In this document: positions 47,601 through 58,406 of the stretch, in pieces
How the letters are laid out: every line of letters begins with the position of its first letter
Numbering within the stretch: position 1 is the stretch's first letter
DNA from: Phyto melanocephala
Lineage: Eukaryota; Arthropoda; Insecta; Diptera; Rhinophoridae
Assembly (NCBI GenBank): GCA_941918925.1
Contig: OW799234.1
Coordinates: 60,368,968 to 60,432,967 of the forward strand
DNA length: 64,000 bases
Direction of reading: 5' to 3'
The notes under the pieces: generated by a model
Told to the model about the DNA's origin: nothing
Seen by the model: the letters and a program-made list of their open reading frames with translations, nothing else
Database searches by the model: none
Program-made: the position numbers and the translations under genes

Positions 47601-49736
47601 ACAACCACGCAAAAGTATATCTCCTCTCCAGGACATGAAAAACAAAAAGAAGAATGAAACAAAAATCAAAACTCACACACTTAACCAAAATTAAAGTGTA
47701 ATTCATAAATAAATAGCAATTTCTCGGAAAATAAATCATAGATAGAACAAGGCAATTACGAACGCAACTCAATACAATAAAGCAAAATAAAACAAAATCG
47801 GATCTCCCGCAGGATCCTCTCAAGTGGGGGTGTGTGATGTCTGTTGAAATATTAACTAAATTAACAACTATTTATACACAAAATCAAATGAAACGGGATT
47901 CTAGAACTAAAATACAAATATACATACATACATACATATGCATGTATATAAATACATACAGTTGCGGACATAATTGTTCATAGAATAGGTATTAATTAAA
48001 GAGAATTGACTTTAATTAATTGAAATAAAATAAATAAATAAATATGAGATATTTACTGTTTTTTTTTTTATTTTATTGAAACCTTTTAATAAATTAATAT
48101 ACCAACCAAAAAACTTAATTACTTCTTAAAACGCTTACTTTGCGCTTAAGTTCTCTTTTCTGCAATTAATAAGCGCTAATTTCATCCCTGCCAAGAATAG
48201 CTTGTTCATGCCTTCCCCTTAAGCACTTCTGAATCAGGTAGCAGCAAGTAAGCGAGAAATAAAAAAAAATTACTATCCCTTTTGTAACTGCTGAAAAATA
48301 AGCAGTACAGAAGACATACTTTGTTGTACTTTTCATAATTAGCCAATAAAAATGTTAATAAAAATATATTTTAGATATTTTTTTTTTATTAAAATTTTAT
48401 GTGCACGAGCTATGTATATACACTGGAAACATTAAACTCTAGTAGATAACTTTAAAAAGTGTCAATACATAGTATTAAATTGACATAAAAAAGAAAACTA
48501 ACGCGATATAAAGCTAGCGATAGTTGCAAAGAAATATGTAAAATTGATGACTTTTACATAAGTAATTTCGAAAAAAAGGACTTATATGACACTTTTAAAT
48601 ACAAAATAATTTCAAAAACTGTAATAAAAAAATAATTTTTTTTTCATTGCTGCACCCTCGATTACAATAAGTAGTAACGACATTTTAAAAAAGAATTTGC
48701 CATGCCATAACAATTAATTGACAGTCATAATTTTGTACAATGCTTCTTGCAATACACCTTTTTTCTGGGTTTTGGTAAACAATTTTGTTCCTAACTGTGT
48801 AAATTTATTTATTTATTTATGTGTTCTACAAAGTATGTATATATGTATATTTATCCTAAAACCATTCTACATACAAGTGTCTATTAGACCTACATATACC
48901 AAGCAAGGACTATGTTTTGTATAAATAAAAATTAACGTCATGTGTTTTGATTGTTGTAGAGAAAAAAGAAATAGAAAATCTTTTTTTAGCTTTAACTAAA
49001 ATAACAACTTTAATCAATATTTTGAACTTTGTTCGTCTACTTGTTAATTTTTTCTTGCTTCTTCTGCTTCTATTTCTTAACCCTTAATTTTCCAAATCAC
49101 TTTTTATTGGTTTGACAAATGATTGCATACTTTATTAACTTCTAGACAAGGATGTTTAAATTGTCTTGTATGCATTAAATTTATTGTTTTGTGATTGATT
49201 TTTAAATTTTAAGCTTTCCAACGTTGTAAAAAAAGCCTTTAAAAATGGGCATTTGTGTTTTTTTTTACAAACCTTTTCTGTCAACAGTTGCCCTGTATCT
49301 AAAATAGTTACCGAGACTAAAATATTTTATGCAGATAGACGAGAAGATGCCAGTCAAAATATTTTACGTATACTGCCATTCAACAAATCTAGGTTTAAGG
49401 TCAAGATCAAGGTCTGGCAAGCTATTTGTAGTTGTGGTATAAAAAGCAACAAATTTATTTTAAACATTTGCTGTTTTTATTAAAGGACACCCCACTAAAG
49501 CCATATTCATAATTCTAAATGCATTTTAAATTAAAACTTTTTTAAAACCTCAAACTTTAAATTTTTGACAATATAATCTAATCTAAAAACGAGTACCGAC
49601 AACAACAGTAATGCACTAGGATCAAAATATACTGTCAAAATTGTAAATGTTGCATTTTGGAATGAGTTTTCATTTAATACTGTAAATCATTTAGGAATTC
49701 GCATAATATATATAAGTTGTTTTTATTTTGTACAAA

Positions 49737-49790
<54 letters not shown>

Positions 49791-50727
49791 TTAAAAACCT
49801 AACTGCCGCATTCATAAAAATTATCAAAATTTCTATCGAAAATATATTTTATAAATCCTTTTTAAACCGGTAGTAATTATTTGAAATTGAATACATATAC
49901 AAATGAACACAAATATAGTATTGAAAAAATGTACTTACCTATTGGATAATTGAAACACGTCCATCATATTTTCATGAGACAATTGGGGACCATAGTGACG
50001 GCCAAAGGCTTGAGATCCATAGGATCTATAATTACCAAAAGGTGCATTAGGATACCACATGTTCGGATGGAAGGTTGCGGGACTTGAATGTGAATTTGTT
50101 GAGTAATTCGGTACCGTCGCCGCAGTTGCTGACTCTGGTGGTAAACTACCCATATCTGCTTGATTACTGTACACAATAGGTGATTGGACATTAAGAGGTA
50201 AATTTGAACTATAATGGACATTAAGTGTGGGAGGTGGTTCTGTTTGTGGTGGTATGGCAGGAAAACTATAGTTAAAATTTATTGCTGAACTTAAAGGTGG
50301 TCTGAGCATTAGTTCAGCTGGATTAAATTTGATTTCAGGATCAGAATTTAAATCACCACTATAAAGATCGGGGAGACTAAGTTGACCAAATATGTTTTCT
50401 TGATCCGCTGGTTGAAATTCAGAATAATCTGAACCCACATGAGATATATTATCATCTTGAAAGCCAATGTCATCTTCACAACCTACACCACCAACAGACC
50501 AACTGTTTAAAATATTATTTAAGTCATCGTTTTCCATTTTGATGTAACAGTAGTTTTTACTTTTCTCCTCATCGACAATGCTATCAAAATGTTTACCTAA
50601 ATAGGAAATGTCATCGGTTTCAAATTTATAGCTCTTTGCGGCGAAATGTTTGTTGGTAATATAGTTCACTGATTTTAATGTGTTGTATACATTATCGTAC
50701 TGTGGACCATTCATAGCGGTACACGTT
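38620..50727 (-). CDS. gce: Met/Gce-type juvenile hormone receptor, bHLH-PAS transcription factor
   Basis: Exons on the minus strand are 50727-49939 (ATG at 50714), 44574-44411, 44348-44203, 43789-43584, 43516-43324, 43243-43015, 42929-42084, 42019-41880 and 38853-38620 (stop at 38622-38620). All are GT-AG, all phases agree, and the product is 977 residues. An N-terminal region of about 258 residues precedes the bHLH (about 259-313: basic REARNRAEKNRRDK, then VAESPRRVDKTAVLRFAAHG). PAS-A runs from about 327 (KLLDSFFLTLSCNGQIVLVS) and PAS-B from about 505 to 620 (HLIDGRIIDCDQRISIVAGY, then SSYGESTYRL). A Ser/Thr-rich linker with a His cluster follows, then a Gln/Glu-rich C-terminus ending LKLDNNMQL. 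In flies this receptor binds juvenile hormone in PAS-B, pairs with the coactivator Taiman and activates Kr-h1; that is family knowledge. The gene is called gce because Met is a drosophilid duplicate of the gce-like ancestor. The bHLH acceptor can be 44574 or 44571 (both in frame, one Ser difference). An untranslated exon is expected upstream. Confidence 0.92.
39008..39183. repeat. (GTAT)n microsatellite in the last intron of gce
   Basis: About 43 uninterrupted TATG units. They produce repetitive open frames on both strands (CMYV and YIHT repeats) that are not genes. It lies about 155 bp upstream of the last coding exon, inside the 3.0-kb intron. Confidence 0.97.
39310..39620 (-). mobile_element. 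DINE-1-like fragment in gce intron
   Basis: A reversed 3' end (ACGAATCTTATATACCCTTT) is followed by AGTCAAGTCCTTT and degraded body. The outer 3' terminus is missing. Confidence 0.45.
40780..41450 (+). mobile_element. Degraded DINE-1-like fragments in gce intron
   Basis: The late motif ATTAAATCTGAAATCCAGG (about 41360) precedes GATGCCGAAGGGTATAACTA and GACTCTTATTTGTTTT. The earlier part has AGAGGCATATCATC and TATCTCAGCAGATTAT. It is strongly diverged and missing ends. Confidence 0.45.
45187..45428 (-). mobile_element. tRNA-derived SINE, 242 bp, with 9-bp target duplication
   Basis: On the minus strand it begins GCCCCTGTGGACTAGTCAGT (A-box-like) and has a clear B box GGTTCGATTCC about 50 bp later (near 45375). 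It finishes in (ACCT)n at 45187-45220. The flanks are CACACAGTA on both sides (45178-45186 and 45429-45437). It is transcribed, if at all, by RNA polymerase III. It is in intron 1 of the gce coding region, in sense orientation. A 65-codon frame across it is not a gene. Confidence 0.85.
45832..46039. mobile_element. 208-bp hAT-type MITE with CAAGGC ends
   Basis: Inverted ends CAAGGCATATTTATTCATCA and the reverse, with ACCTAGCGC at both flanks (9 bp as read; 8 is usual for hAT). Its ends resemble the 533-bp elements and the element at 58143. Confidence 0.8.
46310..46945 (+). pseudogene. Mariner-superfamily transposase relic in gce intron
   Basis: The plus strand reads VRNTIEQRVKITKVFYENG then NRNEFCAICDFFDQHNRPN, the N-terminal region. 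After several stops and shifts it reads LTVWCGLWFGDIIRPYFLG at about 46840, matching the relic at 21061. The catalytic C-terminal part was not found after 46945. Broken and inactive. Confidence 0.75.
47030..47200 (+). mobile_element. DINE-1-like 3' fragment in gce intron
   Basis: AAAATTCAAAATCAAAGATG then GATGGTGAAGGGTATTATCA and a degraded ATAAATCACTCTTATAC end. Only the last 170 bp are recognisable. Confidence 0.55.
47201..49938. other. Rest of gce intron 1, AT-rich, no gene recognised
   Basis: Includes a (TA)n run at 49741-49786 and short ATAC repeats near 47920. The open frames of 60-80 codons here have no recognisable domains or codon bias, and I reject them. Confidence 0.5.
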
Positions 50728-50904
50728 CTAAAAATAGAGCAAAATGAGATAATTCAATTATATGTATATTGTTAATTACTTATTTGTTTTATGTCAAAAA
50801 AAAATATTTTTTTACAAAGGTATTTTAATGCTCAATTAATTTGGGAGAGGAAACATTTTTCAAGATTAGAATTAAAAAATCGATATAAAAATATTTTTTT
50901 AGAA

Positions 50905-51045
50905 CCCTGTTAGGTAGAACAGGCAGCTGTTGTGCGTCTCACTTGGGTCCATCGTATTGATCCCCGAAACCTGCAACCCCAAGACTACTAGACCAGCATA
51001 CTACTGACTATGTAGTTCACCGGGACACCCTTGGGATTCTGAAAG
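50905..51045 (-). mobile_element. Degraded SINE-like fragment
   Basis: The minus strand reads GTGTCCCGGTGAACTACATA then GTCAGTA, later GGGGTTGCAGGTTTCGGGGA. It is aligned in order with the SINE at 45187-45428 (GCCCCTGTGGACTAGTCAGT and GGGGGTTGCGGGTTCGATTC). The B box is damaged. It is located about 180 bp upstream of the first coding exon of gce. Confidence 0.5.
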
Positions 51046-51759
51046 ATAATCCTTTCATGGTGGAATACGAAGCAGTTTTAAAAATCTTTTGCAAATCTGT
51101 AGATAATATTGATTAATCTGCTAGACTTAGTAGGCACTCACTTTTCATTATACAGATATGTATATCGTTACGGAGACTGTGATCGAAAATAGGACAGGGT
51201 TACTATTAATAGAAAATTATTTCTTTTTGTAGGATATCATGGACAATTTATGGTTTTTGTTGTAGATGATGGTATAATGCCCCAAAAGCTGTAAAGTGTC
51301 AAAAGCAATACCATCCACTGGCTTTATAAAATGCATAAGCCGACTTGGGAAGGGTAAAAGCCATATTATTCCGAGATTGTTAAAAAGTTTTATCTAATAA
51401 GTTTTCCATTTTTTCAATTTAAGAAGCTGGAAAGATTCATTGACAACTAAAAGGCATGTTCTAGGTAAAACAAGACTGGTTATGTTTAACTAAACCGCCA
51501 AAATTTTAATTAAATTTTTTATTGGAAGCAAATTCAATAATATAAAAATTATTTTTTTGATTCTGCAAAAAAATTTCATATCCCATTATACAAAATGTTT
51601 CAATAGAATCTACTAACAACAAGCATATAATTCACATACAAATAAAAGCAATAATACATTGGAGTTAAGAAAATGTATTTAGTTTTAATTGTTACTAATA
51701 CGGGTAAATAATAAGATTTAATACAATTAACATTATCCTAGTGATTCTAACAAAGTTTT

Positions 51760-52295
51760 AAAATTATATATAAGACTTGATATCAATTTGTAAGAAGTAG
51801 CTATAAGATATAAGCACCAAAATACAACTGTTTCGCTGTTTTTCTTAAAATTTACAAACTAAAATATTTGTTTCATCGTTTATACAACATAGAGAAACAG
51901 TAGGATTATCAAATGACTAGAAAAATATAACACACTATAAACATTTTAAAATAGTGGCCGCCACTACAAAATATGGTACAATATAATTACACATGGGTCA
52001 GCTCTAGTATTTAAAAATTTACTCCCTCAGACCAGTCGAATAAACTAAAAGATAAGTAAAAGATGGCGTCTGTAAAAAAATGGTGAATCAGTATTTTCCT
52101 TACCTCATTAATGTGAAAGCGTATGAGTATGTAAAATTTCTAAATTAAGGATGAAGTCAGAAATAATAAATAAACATGGCGCATAATATTAAATCTGAAA
52201 TCTAAGCTACGCTACGCTCAATGAGGTCATTATACCTACATTATGGTGAAGACTATTACCAGATTCGGCTTCACCGTATATGGCACTTTTTTCTT
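51760..52295 (+). mobile_element. DINE-1-like 3' half
   Basis: Has GATATAAGCACCAAAATACA (about 51807), repeated AAGATGGCGTC-type blocks, then TATGGTGAAGACTATTACCA and an end TATATGGCACTTTTTTCTTT. The 5' half is absent. Confidence 0.55.
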
Positions 52296-53431
52296 TTTAA
52301 TTTTGTACTTGTAGTAGAATTACCACCACCTGTAAAGTTTAAGTATAAATGTATATTTACATACATACATACTGTTTTTGTATATATTTCTGGACATTTA
52401 TTATCTGTCTATTTAAAAGTAACAACAAATAAAAAAACAAATCTGACAGACTTAAGTTAGACTGAGTAAGAGTGAATTAATTACGTTATATTACAAAGTG
52501 AATCAATAAATCATTTTACAATGCGCATTTATAAAGCTATCAATAGACCCTCCACTCTTCCTTTGCCTTTTACTCCACCTTAAAATGTGAAAATTTGTGG
52601 GCTGTGAACTTTTGACAAAAAAAATGTATTAAATCTTTACAAGTTTTCAGGATTGTGCAAACAGTAGTTTAAAAATTAATTAATGTATTTTAAATTTATA
52701 TCTCTTATAGTATTTAAATAGAAAGATGCCGATTAATGCAAATAAATCGTCTTGAGGATTTGACTTTATGATTAACAAACTTGAAATTTTTGTTCTTTTG
52801 GCTTAAGTTGTTTTGTCGAAAGACCCCATATATAGGTTCTGCATTAGAGCGTACAGCCTAAGAAGAAAAAAGTTCACAGTGCAACTTTTAACAGAAAGTA
52901 CTTTAGGCTTTAGTTCTGTAAGTAGTAGGCAATTTCGATTTTTTCTTTTGAACGTTTGGTTGTTTATTTTTTATTATCGTTATTCGTTTTTCATTGCCCT
53001 AAGCCTGTAACGTTTTTTTGAATTATTTTTTCCGTGTTCAACAATATACATATGTATGTACTAGCAAGAGCTAATAAACTTTTTTGTTTGCTCGATTTAA
53101 AAATTATTTTTGTATATCAAATTCTTCGTGAGCAATAACTAATGTTTTACAAAATATGCAAAAATACTATAAATATTCCTTTTCTAAGCTTTAAGCCAGT
53201 ACGGCATGGTTTGATGCACACTAGGTGAACTAGGACGGATTTGCTAGTCCCTACAAAGTTTATGTTATTTCCAAAAATCGGAGGATCAGATCCGATAAGC
53301 TGTCAACACCAAATTTAAAATAGAAAAAAGTAAATAAGAAAACAAATATTTTTAAAACATTTTGTTTTTTTTATACGATACAAATAAAACACTCTTTACA
53401 AAAGCAATTTGTATCAACAAACTTTAATTTG
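52296..53431. other. AT-rich DNA upstream of gce coding region, nothing recognised
   Basis: No coding signal or clear repeat ends. The frames at 52221 and 52813 look random. Confidence 0.4.
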
Positions 53432-54396
53432 TTATACCCTTTACCTGTGGTGCACGAGGGTATAAATAGCTTTGTCATTCCGTTTGTAATTTCTACAATT
53501 TTCAATTCCGACTCCATAAAATATATATTTTCTGAAAGCTTATAAATAGAGGAGTGGTTCAAGCCCTGACCATCGGTTCGTCTGCCCGTCTGTCCGTGTG
53601 ATGGTTGAAATCATCTTTTAAAAGCAACCATATGTTCCTCAGATCTCTATATGGTATCAATCTTTTAGAAATATCCAGAAATAAATCGCTTTTGAATTTC
53701 AGCACAATCGCCCCATACATTTTTGAGATATGAGCAAATAAAAACGACTGCCTCTGTTTTTCCCCATATTTTTACTACTTGCCAACTTGTTTAAAACCCA
53801 TGTGACATATAAAGCAACTGCATAATTGCAAAAACTACTTTACCGAAATCTTAAGCTAAAGGAAAACATTGAAAAAAAAATTGTGGTAATGACATGCAAA
53901 AAATAATACAGGAAAAACATATGTTGGTACATTTCGTATTAACTCAATGATATATGAAATAACATAAATTTCATTAAAAGTCATGTTGGCCGCCACTACA
54001 AAATTGCAGGCAATAAATTTATATATGGGTCAAATCTGGTATTTCAAAATGTAACTTCTTGAACACCCTCAATATTGGTATCAAATGAAAGGGCTTGACC
54101 AGTAGAATACAGTTAATTTTTAAAAAATGTAAAGTCCAAGATGGCGTCTAAAGCAAAATGTTGGATCAAATATTTTTAACTCCGTTAATATGGGTATCAA
54201 ATTAAAGGGCTTGACTAATTGAATACAGTTAATTACTTAAAAATTCAAAATCAAGGATGGCGTCGGAAATAATAAGGAAAATTGGCGTATAACATGAAAT
54301 ATAGGTTAAGCTACGATGTGGAATTATAACTATGTACATGATGGTGAAGGGTATTATCAGATTCAGCACGGCCGAATATAGCACTCTTACTTGTTT
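53432..54396 (+). mobile_element. Full-length DINE-1/mini-me-like element
   Basis: From TTATACCCTTTACCTGTGGT to GGCCGAATATAGCACTCTTA. The GTCTGCCCGTCTGTCCGTGT block is near 53580. It has two tandem blocks around AAATGAAAGGGCTTGACCAG (about 54085 and 54205). It is one of the longest copies here. Confidence 0.82.
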
Positions 54397-54439
54397 ATTT
54401 TGTTACATACTTAACTTAGTTTTATTACTATACTTTTGT

Positions 54440-55110
54440 TACAATTTAAGCAGCTAACACACAGAATGTTTCTTACATCTGATGCTATAAACACATAGAC
54501 GACAGCAGACAGCAAGCAGCAATATGTCAAAAATAAAATCCATGTGTTTAAATGAAAACGATTATTTTGACGGCAGCACAGCAGCACGACTGCACAACAG
54601 CATTTGCTGCTGCTGCCAACTTAGGCTATTTTCTATTTTGACGGGCAGCAAGAAACAAATATAGTGTTGCCATTACACATATTAAATTGGAAAAAAAAGA
54701 ACAAAAACTTATTTTTAATATTAAACATAAAAGAACATAAAAATACAATAAAGAAATAAATTTATGTGTTTTTATAGTTTTTCGTAATATTATTACATGT
54801 TTTTATCAATAACTTTAATTTTATTCATTATAAAATATACATGCGGCATCCCTGAAATTTGTATTGCTAAACTACACATCAGCTGATTATTATGTTGTTG
54901 CTGTCTTCAAAATAATTATGAAGCTGACTTCAGAGCAGCATTTGAAGTTGGCAGCATTTGAAGCCGTGAAGTTGTGAAGTCTGCTGGCGTCTATGTGTTT
55001 AGAGCTTGACTTGTCAAATTTGCTACTGCTATATACCAACATGTTGTGTGTTAACTTCAAAACATTGCTTTTGTATAATGTCATCTGACAAAATTTCAAT
55101 TAGAGCTTGC
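54440..55110. mobile_element. Two nested MITEs
   Basis: The inner element (about 54485-55006) has inverted ends TAAACACATAGACGACAGCA and its counterpart in GCTGGCGTCTATGTGTTTA, and is rich in GCAGCA motifs. It interrupts an outer element with ends AACACACAGAATGTTTCTTA and CAACATGTTGTGTGTTAAC. Comparison with 55146-55185 (ACATCTGACTTGTCAAATT) suggests a TGA duplication at the inner insertion. Confidence 0.6.
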
Positions 55111-55139
55111 TCTATTTTGTTTACAACTTTAAGCGCTTA

Positions 55140-55445
55140 AGGAGCTTATACATGGCATGTTTTTTACATCTGACTTGTCAAATTCTTCACTGCTAATACG
55201 AAAATGTCGTCTGTTACCTTTAAAACATTACTTCTGTTAAAAAACATGTGTTGAGAAATCTGACAAAATTTCAATTAGAGCGCGCTTTATTTTCAAGTGA
55301 CATTAACCGTTGGCAGAAATCTCTGGTGCTGCAGAAATCTCGGTTGCCTGTAAAAGTACAATTTTTACGGACATGTAGATTTACATATGTTTCACAAATT
55401 TTAAAGTCAGATGTAAAAAACATGCCGTGTATTATAAACTTTATT
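55140..55445. mobile_element. MITE, about 300 bp, related to the outer element at 54440
   Basis: The left arm is GGCATGTTTTTTACATCTGA (from about 55155). The right arm is TCAGATGTAAAAAACATGCC (near 55408). Interior ATCTGACAAAATTTCAATTA is shared with the preceding element (about 55085). Non-coding. Confidence 0.7.
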
Positions 55446-55676
55446 GATTTTAATATGATCTAGATCTGCACCTCTGCAAGAAAACTCCTTTCATATGATA
55501 TATTTTTTCAATAAAATTGGTTGTATAATGATAGCCTAAACTAAACTGTGTTACAAGAAATCGATTTCAAAATACATACAACAATATGAGTAATGAGTAT
55601 GTGTATTAATGTGAAAAAACATTAATTTTTCTTGTTTGGAATAGAAAACACAACAATATACGACGACTTTTGTTTT

Positions 55677-56640
55677 ATTATACCCTTCACAGAGAGTGTA
55701 AAAGTATGTACATAGAGGTTTGTCATTCGGTTTGAATTTTCTACAATATTCATTTCTGACCCCATAAAGTAAATATATAAATATGTTTATTGAATATGAG
55801 AGTCAGTTGAGTATAGCCTGTCTGTACGTGTGTATGTTTAAATTAGTTTTTCGAAGCTTCCAAACATTGCAAAGATCCGTGAGTGCATCAATATATCAAA
55901 AATATTCGGAAGTAGATTGGTATTGAAAACCAGCACAATCACTCCATAACTTTATGAGATATGAGCAAGTCAACACGACTGCCACTGTTTTTATTGTTTT
56001 ACCAGAAAAATTAAAAAAAAACCTAGGATAATTTATAAACACGCATGTGACTATTAAAATACATATATACATAATGCCTCTAAAGATATATGTAAGTAAG
56101 AATCAGTCATTAATCGACAAAATTTTATGCAAAAATTATTTGGAAAAATATAAAATGAAAAAAAAAATATAAAATATAAGCACCAAAATATGTAGATTTT
56201 TTCAGTTCTTATATTATTGAGAGAGCCAATATGGCTATTAATAAAACGGATTAACCAGTATAATACAGTTAACTATGAAAATATAAAAATTTAAGATGGT
56301 GTCCTAAATCAAATGGCGAATATATGAGTTAAATATAGTAGTAATGGCTTTGTCTCCTTTAACCCCCACATGAAAGGGCTTGTCTAGTAGAAAGTACACA
56401 ATTTAAAAAGTGTAAAATCCAAAATGGAATTTGTTTAAACCCCATCAAGATGGGTATCAAATGAAATGTTATGACAAGTGGAATACAGTGAACTATGTAA
56501 AAATTCAAAATCAAAAATGGTATAGGAAATAATAAATAAAATGGCAGCTTCGATGCACCTATGTACATGTATGTATGTAAATGCATGCACGTGGGAATAA
56601 TAAGATTCAAGACGGCCGAATATAACACTCTTACTTGTTT
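55677..56640 (+). mobile_element. DINE-1/mini-me-like element, diverged
   Basis: From TTATACCCTTCACAGAGAGT to CGGCCGAATATAACACTCTT. A reduced CTGTCTGTACGTGTG block is near 55820 and the AAATGAAATG/AAAGGGCTTG blocks are near 56380-56470. Base changes are spread throughout, so it is an older copy. Confidence 0.75.
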
Positions 56641-57449
56641 GTTTTATGTGTAGTTATTTAATTTCAAAATAATAATACATAATTTTAAACACACACATGT
56701 ACATACATACATATATACATTTATAGCAATTTGTTTGTTCTGTTTTGTGAGTTTTTAAAAGAGAACAAGGTGTATTTATGATTACACAATGATAGAGATA
56801 TTACAAAGCAGTGATGCCAATTGATTACATTTAGTTGATTTCCAAAAACATTTTATCCCTTTACGTAACATGTTTAATAAAATATATAAGCTTGTACTTG
56901 TAACTTTTTGCAACCAATTTCAATTTTTTTTTAATAATCTTGATGGTAAATCCTAACAAGTCTAAATGTTTTATTCAAAAGGCATTATTAAGGAGTTCAA
57001 AATCAAAACAATTTAATTCTCACTTTCTATTGAATATTTAGGCAGTAGTTAATTTATAAGAATGAAATGAAGTTTTATAAAAAATTTATATTAAATATGG
57101 CGCTAGCACGCATTACTCAATAACAGTGCATTAAAACAATACCTAAAAATATCGTTATGCTTAAGGCCAATTCCAACGCATTAATTCAAATTATAATTTA
57201 AATATTAATACTTTATTACTCATTATAACATTAAACATTAATAGAAATGCGATGTTTGATTTTAAAAACGTTTAAGAAAAATAGATTATATTTATATTCA
57301 ACACTAAAACAATTTGATTAAATATTGCTAATGATGACACTAAAGCTGGTTTCGAAAATACATTCCATTTGACTCTTGTCGGGATAAAACTTATTTTTTT
57401 AGTTTATTCTTTTACATATAAACAAATTATATTCTTCATATAAAGGAAA
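56641..57449. other. AT-rich DNA, nothing recognised
   Basis: No domain, repeat terminus or convincing splice signal was seen. Confidence 0.4.
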
Positions 57450-57952
57450 TAAAAATAAATTAACTCAAGTCGGAAATATATATCCTATAACATAATAAAC
57501 GTGAATGTTTTTATGTTTGGATGTTTGTTACTAAATAAGGCAAAAACGGCAAAATATAACTAACTAAATGAAATTTGGCACACAGATAAAAAAACAACCT
57601 AGCTTAACACATAGGCTAATCAAGTAAATTCGCGGAAATAATCAATAAAGTATTTGTTTTGTATTTAGTTAATCGGTTGTTCAAGGGTTTTGAGTGTCCA
57701 AAATTTACAAGTAAGAAATTAAATTGTCCAACGTCTTAAATATCTGAATTAAATTCAATCCCAGTAATATAATAAATATTTATGTTTGTATTTTTAGACG
57801 TTTTGATATTTTTACTCAACCACGCAAAAAAATTATTAAACGGACTTAAATGAAATTTGTCTTGCAGATAAAAGCAATTTGAATTATTACACAGAGGCTA
57901 CCTGTCGTCCTGATAACTACGCAGACGAAGACGCGGGCACAGGCTAGTAATT
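57450..57952 (+). repeat. Dispersed repeat ending CTAGT, Helitron-like candidate
   Basis: Ends TACGCAGACGAAGACGCGGG then CACAGGCTAGT. The interior resembles the reverse complement of 26068-26500 (ACACATAGGCTAATCAAG against CTTATGTGTTAGTCTAGG). Non-coding. Confidence 0.45.
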
Positions 57953-58142
57953 AAATATTTTGGTTAAAAAAATATATATTTATTTTATTGTTTGAGTTTA
58001 AAAGTATTTTCTTTATTTTGTTAATATTTAACAACATTTAATATAATATTTTCAAATTTAATACCGTTCGCATTGCGGCCTCAAAAAACTAAATAAAATA
58101 TTATTTATTTGTCAAAAATTATCTTTCTCATACAAAATGCAT

Positions 58143-58406
58143 CAAGGCATATTTATAAGTTATATGTATCCCGGCAACAAACATATATGCTTGTAGTATG
58201 TCATAAAATTTGTCTTCTTTAATTTTGATAATTTTTTTAAAATATTTTTAAACGTCTTAAACCATCTAAAACTGAAAATAATTTATGGTAGACAACAAAT
58301 TAAAAAATAATTTTTACGGATTCATTCACATTTTTGAAAAAACTTTGTGAATGCTTAAAAAAAACAATCAGCTGATTGGACACCAATACCTTATTAATAT
58401 ACCTTG
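58143..58406. mobile_element. 264-bp hAT-type MITE with CAAGG ends
   Basis: The ends are CAAGGCATATTTATAAGT and, inverted, CAAGGTATATTAATAAGGTA. Flanking 8-mers AAATGCAT and AAATATAT agree at 6 of 8 positions, consistent with an ageing target duplication. Confidence 0.65.

Noticed and set aside
49253..49483. 76-codon plus-strand frame with Cys/Lys-rich sequence
   Set aside because: No recognisable domain, and it lies antisense inside the gce intron in AT-rich DNA; chance is the simplest explanation.
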